Shown: in pieces, positions 5,259 through 7,636 of the stretch
Position numbering within the stretch: the first letter of the stretch is position 1
How the letters are laid out: every line of letters begins with the position of its first letter
NCBI GenBank assembly: GCA_020435085.1
Contig: JAGRAB010000209.1
Coordinates: 1-7,636, forward strand
Origin: Bdellovibrionales bacterium
GTDB taxonomy: Bacteria; Bdellovibrionota; Bdellovibrionia; Bdellovibrionales; UBA1609
Direction: 5' to 3'
DNA length: 7,636 nt
Program-made: the position numbers and the translations under genes
Notes under the pieces: generated by a model
What the model was told of the DNA's origin: nothing
Seen by the model: only the letters and a program-made list of their open reading frames with translations
The model's database searches: none

Positions 5259-7535
5259 GTGATGGGAGCCTGAAAGGGCCTGCTCCCTCTTTTTTTGCCA
5301 ATGATATCGCAAAACATAAAAAGGTTTTTTCAGTGTTTCTTGCCATGGTCGAACTAAAAATCCTTTTAAATCAAAATAAAAGTTGAGATCCATATTCTTG
5401 TGAAAAAATATGCTGGCAGAGCGCGAAAGTGCTTGAAAACGTTTATCGGCATCAAAATGAAAAGAATGTTTTTCATCAGGAAATAAATGATATACTGGTG
5501 ACTTATGCAATTTAAAACGTCCATCGATTTGAAAAAGTCGATAACCCAAATCAACATCTTCAAAACCATAAAATATATAGTCACTCCTAAATGGTCCTAA
5601 TTTTTGAATTGTCTTCCTTGAAATGCTCAAGCCATAAGTACACGTGTACTTCCAATAATTATAGAGATCCTCCCAGTTATCGGCACACTTAAATTCTTCC
5701 CAATAGCTACTTTGTGAATATGTATCTCTTTCTTTTACAATATTTTGATAGCCACTAAATTTTTCAGTTGCATCTTGAGTCAGCATATAGCGCGGAAATT
5801 GAATAATCATATCGTCCTTCAAGTCCAACTCAAGTTCTTTAAATATTGTTGGTGCGACAAGAATATCTGAATCTACAAATAGGAATTTTTCACCCCGTGC
5901 AAAGCGCATTCCCATATTTCTTGCTTGTCCAGCTCGATAACTATTATCAAATCCATTTTTCGTCTCACGTGGATAACGAATTACTCGAATTTGTAAATCA
6001 GGCTCACCAATTTCCTGAAAAGCTTTTTGAATAGATTGACTTAGGTCAATTTCATTTCCATCATCTACAAAAATAAGTTCAAACTTTTCTTTAGCATATT
6101 CTTGATTTGTTAAATTTATAAGAACTTTACAAGCATGATCTATTTGATGTCGAACAGGAATAATAATTGAAAATGTAATTTGTGTATTTTTATTTTTATG
6201 CGACTGATAATAAGGACTTCCCCAACTTTCTAACCCTAATAACCACTCTGCAGCCAATGAATTCGGGGAAACTAAAAATGGAAAATGTATCGCACTTGTA
6301 CTTGGCCAATACTCAGATGGCTCCTGACAAAAAGATTTAATGGCCTTACCCAATTTAGGAGCGAATTTAAAGTTTTTCTCATCGGTGACCTCTGGAGATT
6401 TTTTGCTTGTATTTAAAAATTCAACACGATGCCAATCTTCTTTATCAATATAAGAAAATAGAATTTTTGAGTCCCCTGAGATATCGAAAACATAGAGTAA
6501 ATAAAATTCCACTTTTGTTTCTTTTAAATTTTTATATATTTTTTGAAAAGTTTCAGTAGGACGAACTAATACTAAGATAGTTTTTCCCTTAAGGATAAAT
6601 TCATCAACCATATCATCAAATGCATTGAACTCATTAATAAAATCTGGGTTAATTAATACCTCATGGCCCAATTGCGAGTATTTTCTATAAACACTCTCTC
6701 TTTCCGTGAACCCTAATGACATAAAATTGCACGGCAATGTGACTCCTGAAAAACCTAGAGCTTTTAAGTCAAATTCATTTGGCCAAGTCACTTCAGATAT
6801 TTTTGTATGTAACGATGGACAATAACTACAAGAACTTTTACATCCAGAAGCCACAGGAAGATAATATCTCGGCTTTCTCTTAAGGGGTAACTTCACTGGA
6901 AGTTGAGATTTATCTATCCCAAAATAAAAAAGACTTATTTGTTTTACTAAATCTTTTCGAAAACGGTATTTCACATAAACATGTGCCAAAATTCCATATT
7001 TCTTTATATTTCCAGATACAACGCAGTAGTAATGATACAGTTTCCAATAAAGAAATATTCCCACTTTGCGAATTTTTGCGTGATAAATATTCCAATAAAA
7101 ATTCAATAAAACTTTCCAATATAAAAAGTGAGCAGCAAATAAGACCCCTCGCTTTATGCTTCCATGATAGATTTTCCAATAACAAAAAAGTCCTAATGAT
7201 ACTACTGGTTGTCGCACCCCTTTATGGTACAACTTCCAATACATAAATGTCCCCGCAAAGATAGCCAATCGACGAATTATTTTGTAATAGATGTTCCAAT
7301 ACGTGAAAAGTGCAAATCCTCTTAATTGCTTATAATAAATACTCCAGTATATAAATGAAGACAGTGATATAGCATTTTTCCGAATGATTTTCTGATAAAT
7401 ATTCCAGTACATAAAAAGAGCACTTCTCTTAAAGGCAGAAAGGCTCACACAATAGACAGAGTACAGTTTCCAAAAAACCTCATTCCCAATAATATAAACA
7501 GGATGAAAGAAAATAAATAAAACCAAAAGCTTCAT
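5256..7535 (-). CDS. Glycosyltransferase (GT2-like) fused to a radical-SAM-like segment and a YW-repeat membrane region
   Basis: The protein has 759 residues, numbered here from the ATG at 7535. Residues 20-170 hold nine degenerate repeats built on YW(N/K)(I/L)YxKxIR, described separately. Residues about 223-405 begin RYYLPVASG-C232-KSS-C236-SY-C239, the CX3CX2C [4Fe-4S] motif and strand context of radical SAM enzymes; later strands (GFSGVTLP, GHEVLINPDF, FYLLYVFD) suit a partial TIM barrel, but no GGE motif is seen. Residues about 455-715 form a GT-A glycosyltransferase: SIIIPVRHQ, FVDDG (489-493), GQARNMG, the DSD metal motif (555-557) and GFEDVDLGYRL with the ED pair 659-660, resembling GT2 and the C-terminal part of GalNAc transferases. 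It likely transfers a nucleotide-activated sugar to a surface glycan at the inner membrane. No ribosome site precedes the ATG or the TTG at 7541, so the start is uncertain. Its stop lies in the IS target duplication. Confidence 0.8.
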   Translation of the reverse strand: MKLLVLFIFFHPVYIIGNEVFWKLYSVYCVSLSAFKRSALFMYWNIYQKIIRKNAISLSSFIYWSIYYKQLRGFALFTYWNIYYKIIRRLAIFAGTFMYWKLYHKGVRQPVVSLGLFCYWKIYHGSIKRGVLFAAHFLYWKVLLNFYWNIYHAKIRKVGIFLYWKLYHYYCVVSGNIKKYGILAHVYVKYRFRKDLVKQISLFYFGIDKSQLPVKLPLKRKPRYYLPVASGCKSSCSYCPSLHTKISEVTWPNEFDLKALGFSGVTLPCNFMSLGFTERESVYRKYSQLGHEVLINPDFINEFNAFDDMVDEFILKGKTILVLVRPTETFQKIYKNLKETKVEFYLLYVFDISGDSKILFSYIDKEDWHRVEFLNTSKKSPEVTDEKNFKFAPKLGKAIKSFCQEPSEYWPSTSAIHFPFLVSPNSLAAEWLLGLESWGSPYYQSHKNKNTQITFSIIIPVRHQIDHACKVLINLTNQEYAKEKFELIFVDDGNEIDLSQSIQKAFQEIGEPDLQIRVIRYPRETKNGFDNSYRAGQARNMGMRFARGEKFLFVDSDILVAPTIFKELELDLKDDMIIQFPRYMLTQDATEKFSGYQNIVKERDTYSQSSYWEEFKCADNWEDLYNYWKYTCTYGLSISRKTIQKLGPFRSDYIFYGFEDVDLGYRLFQIDGRFKLHKSPVYHLFPDEKHSFHFDADKRFQALSRSASIFFHKNMDLNFYFDLKGFLVRPWQETLKKPFYVLRYHWQKKREQALSGSHH
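7026..7478 (-). repeat. Nine degenerate YWxxY repeats encoded at the 5' end of the glycosyltransferase gene
   Basis: The repeat hallmark is aromatic-W-(N/K/S)-(I/L)-Y, followed by K/R at +5 to +9 and a hydrophobic run. Tryptophans fall at residues 22, 44, 64, 80, 100, 120, 140, 148 and 164 (ATG 7535 numbering), giving spacings 22, 20, 16, 20, 20, 20, 8 and 16. The recurring DNA signature on the plus strand is TTCCA(A/G)TA, but bases between signatures have diverged strongly while the protein pattern is kept, which suggests selection on the protein rather than a recent tandem duplication. The unit does not match a repeat family that I recognise. Confidence 0.75.
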
Positions 7536-7636
7536 TTGCAAAAGATAAACATTTGATAGTTGAAATTGGACCTCTTTAGATTTTTCTCCTTTTTGAAAAA
7601 GTTTTTGATAAGCATATTTCTAAAACGAAGAAGTCA

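Noticed and set aside
6910..7246. Open frames of about 90 codons on both strands over the YW-repeat region
   Set aside because: They are overlapping frames of the repeat-coding DNA and share no start signals or recognisable domains; the long frame shows the regular repeat pattern.
7026..7478. CRISPR-like or direct DNA repeat array suggested by recurrent TTCCA(A/G)TA
   Set aside because: Repeats are only about 8 bp at DNA level with irregular spacing, and they are explained by the codons for the YW motif in an intact reading frame.
7576..7635. Possible C-terminus of an upstream minus-strand gene (ends TAA at 7578-7576, reads DFFVLEICLSKTFSKRRKI)
   Set aside because: Only 19 codons are visible and two other frames compete in the same bases; it cannot be supported without sequence beyond 7636.

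Overview
The window is AT-rich bacterial DNA dominated by exported, mostly unrecognised envelope proteins, with one apparently complete insertion sequence. The incomplete gene at the left edge looks like the N-terminus of a TIGR02147-family protein, a family best known from Bdellovibrio-type predators and Fibrobacter. Together with the run of orphan lipoproteins and SH3 lipoproteins, this suggests a Bdellovibrionota-like (formerly deltaproteobacterial) Gram-negative organism. That placement is inference: no rRNA or housekeeping gene is present to fix it.

Layout from left to right. 1-117 (-): start of a TIGR02147-like protein. 118-291: divergent intergenic region with a long AT-rich palindrome carrying a perfect TATAAT in each arm, then a nested stem-loop that ends at the ribosome binding site of the next gene. 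292-717 (+): small secreted protein, followed by a hairpin terminator. 890-1648 (+): putative lipoprotein with a CxxC motif. 1666-2466 (-): lipoprotein with a predicted beta-barrel. 2609-3460 (+): helical exported protein with a Sec-like leader followed by a clear Tat motif. 3457-4053 (-): lipoprotein with a C-terminal bacterial SH3 domain, overlapping its convergent neighbour by 4 nt. 4142-5249: IS1-like element of about 1.1 kb with 24-bp terminal inverted repeats and a 9-bp target duplication, carrying one transposase gene and a structured 3' noncoding segment. 5256-7535 (-): large three-part protein.

The most unusual object is that large protein. Its N-terminal part is a run of nine degenerate 'YWxxY' repeats (hydrophobic, rich in K/R, without a single Asp or Glu over about 175 residues). 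A segment with a radical-SAM-type CX3CX2C motif follows, and then a GT-A (GT2-like) glycosyltransferase domain with DSD and ED motifs. It probably acts at the cytoplasmic face of the inner membrane in making or modifying a surface glycan. No partner genes are visible in the window.

The IS landed within a few bases of this gene's stop codon; the stop lies inside the target duplication, so the reading frame is intact. The insertion separates the gene from a small hairpin and from the same-strand SH3 lipoprotein gene that used to lie about 85 bp downstream. The remaining genes alternate in strand and do not form an obvious operon.
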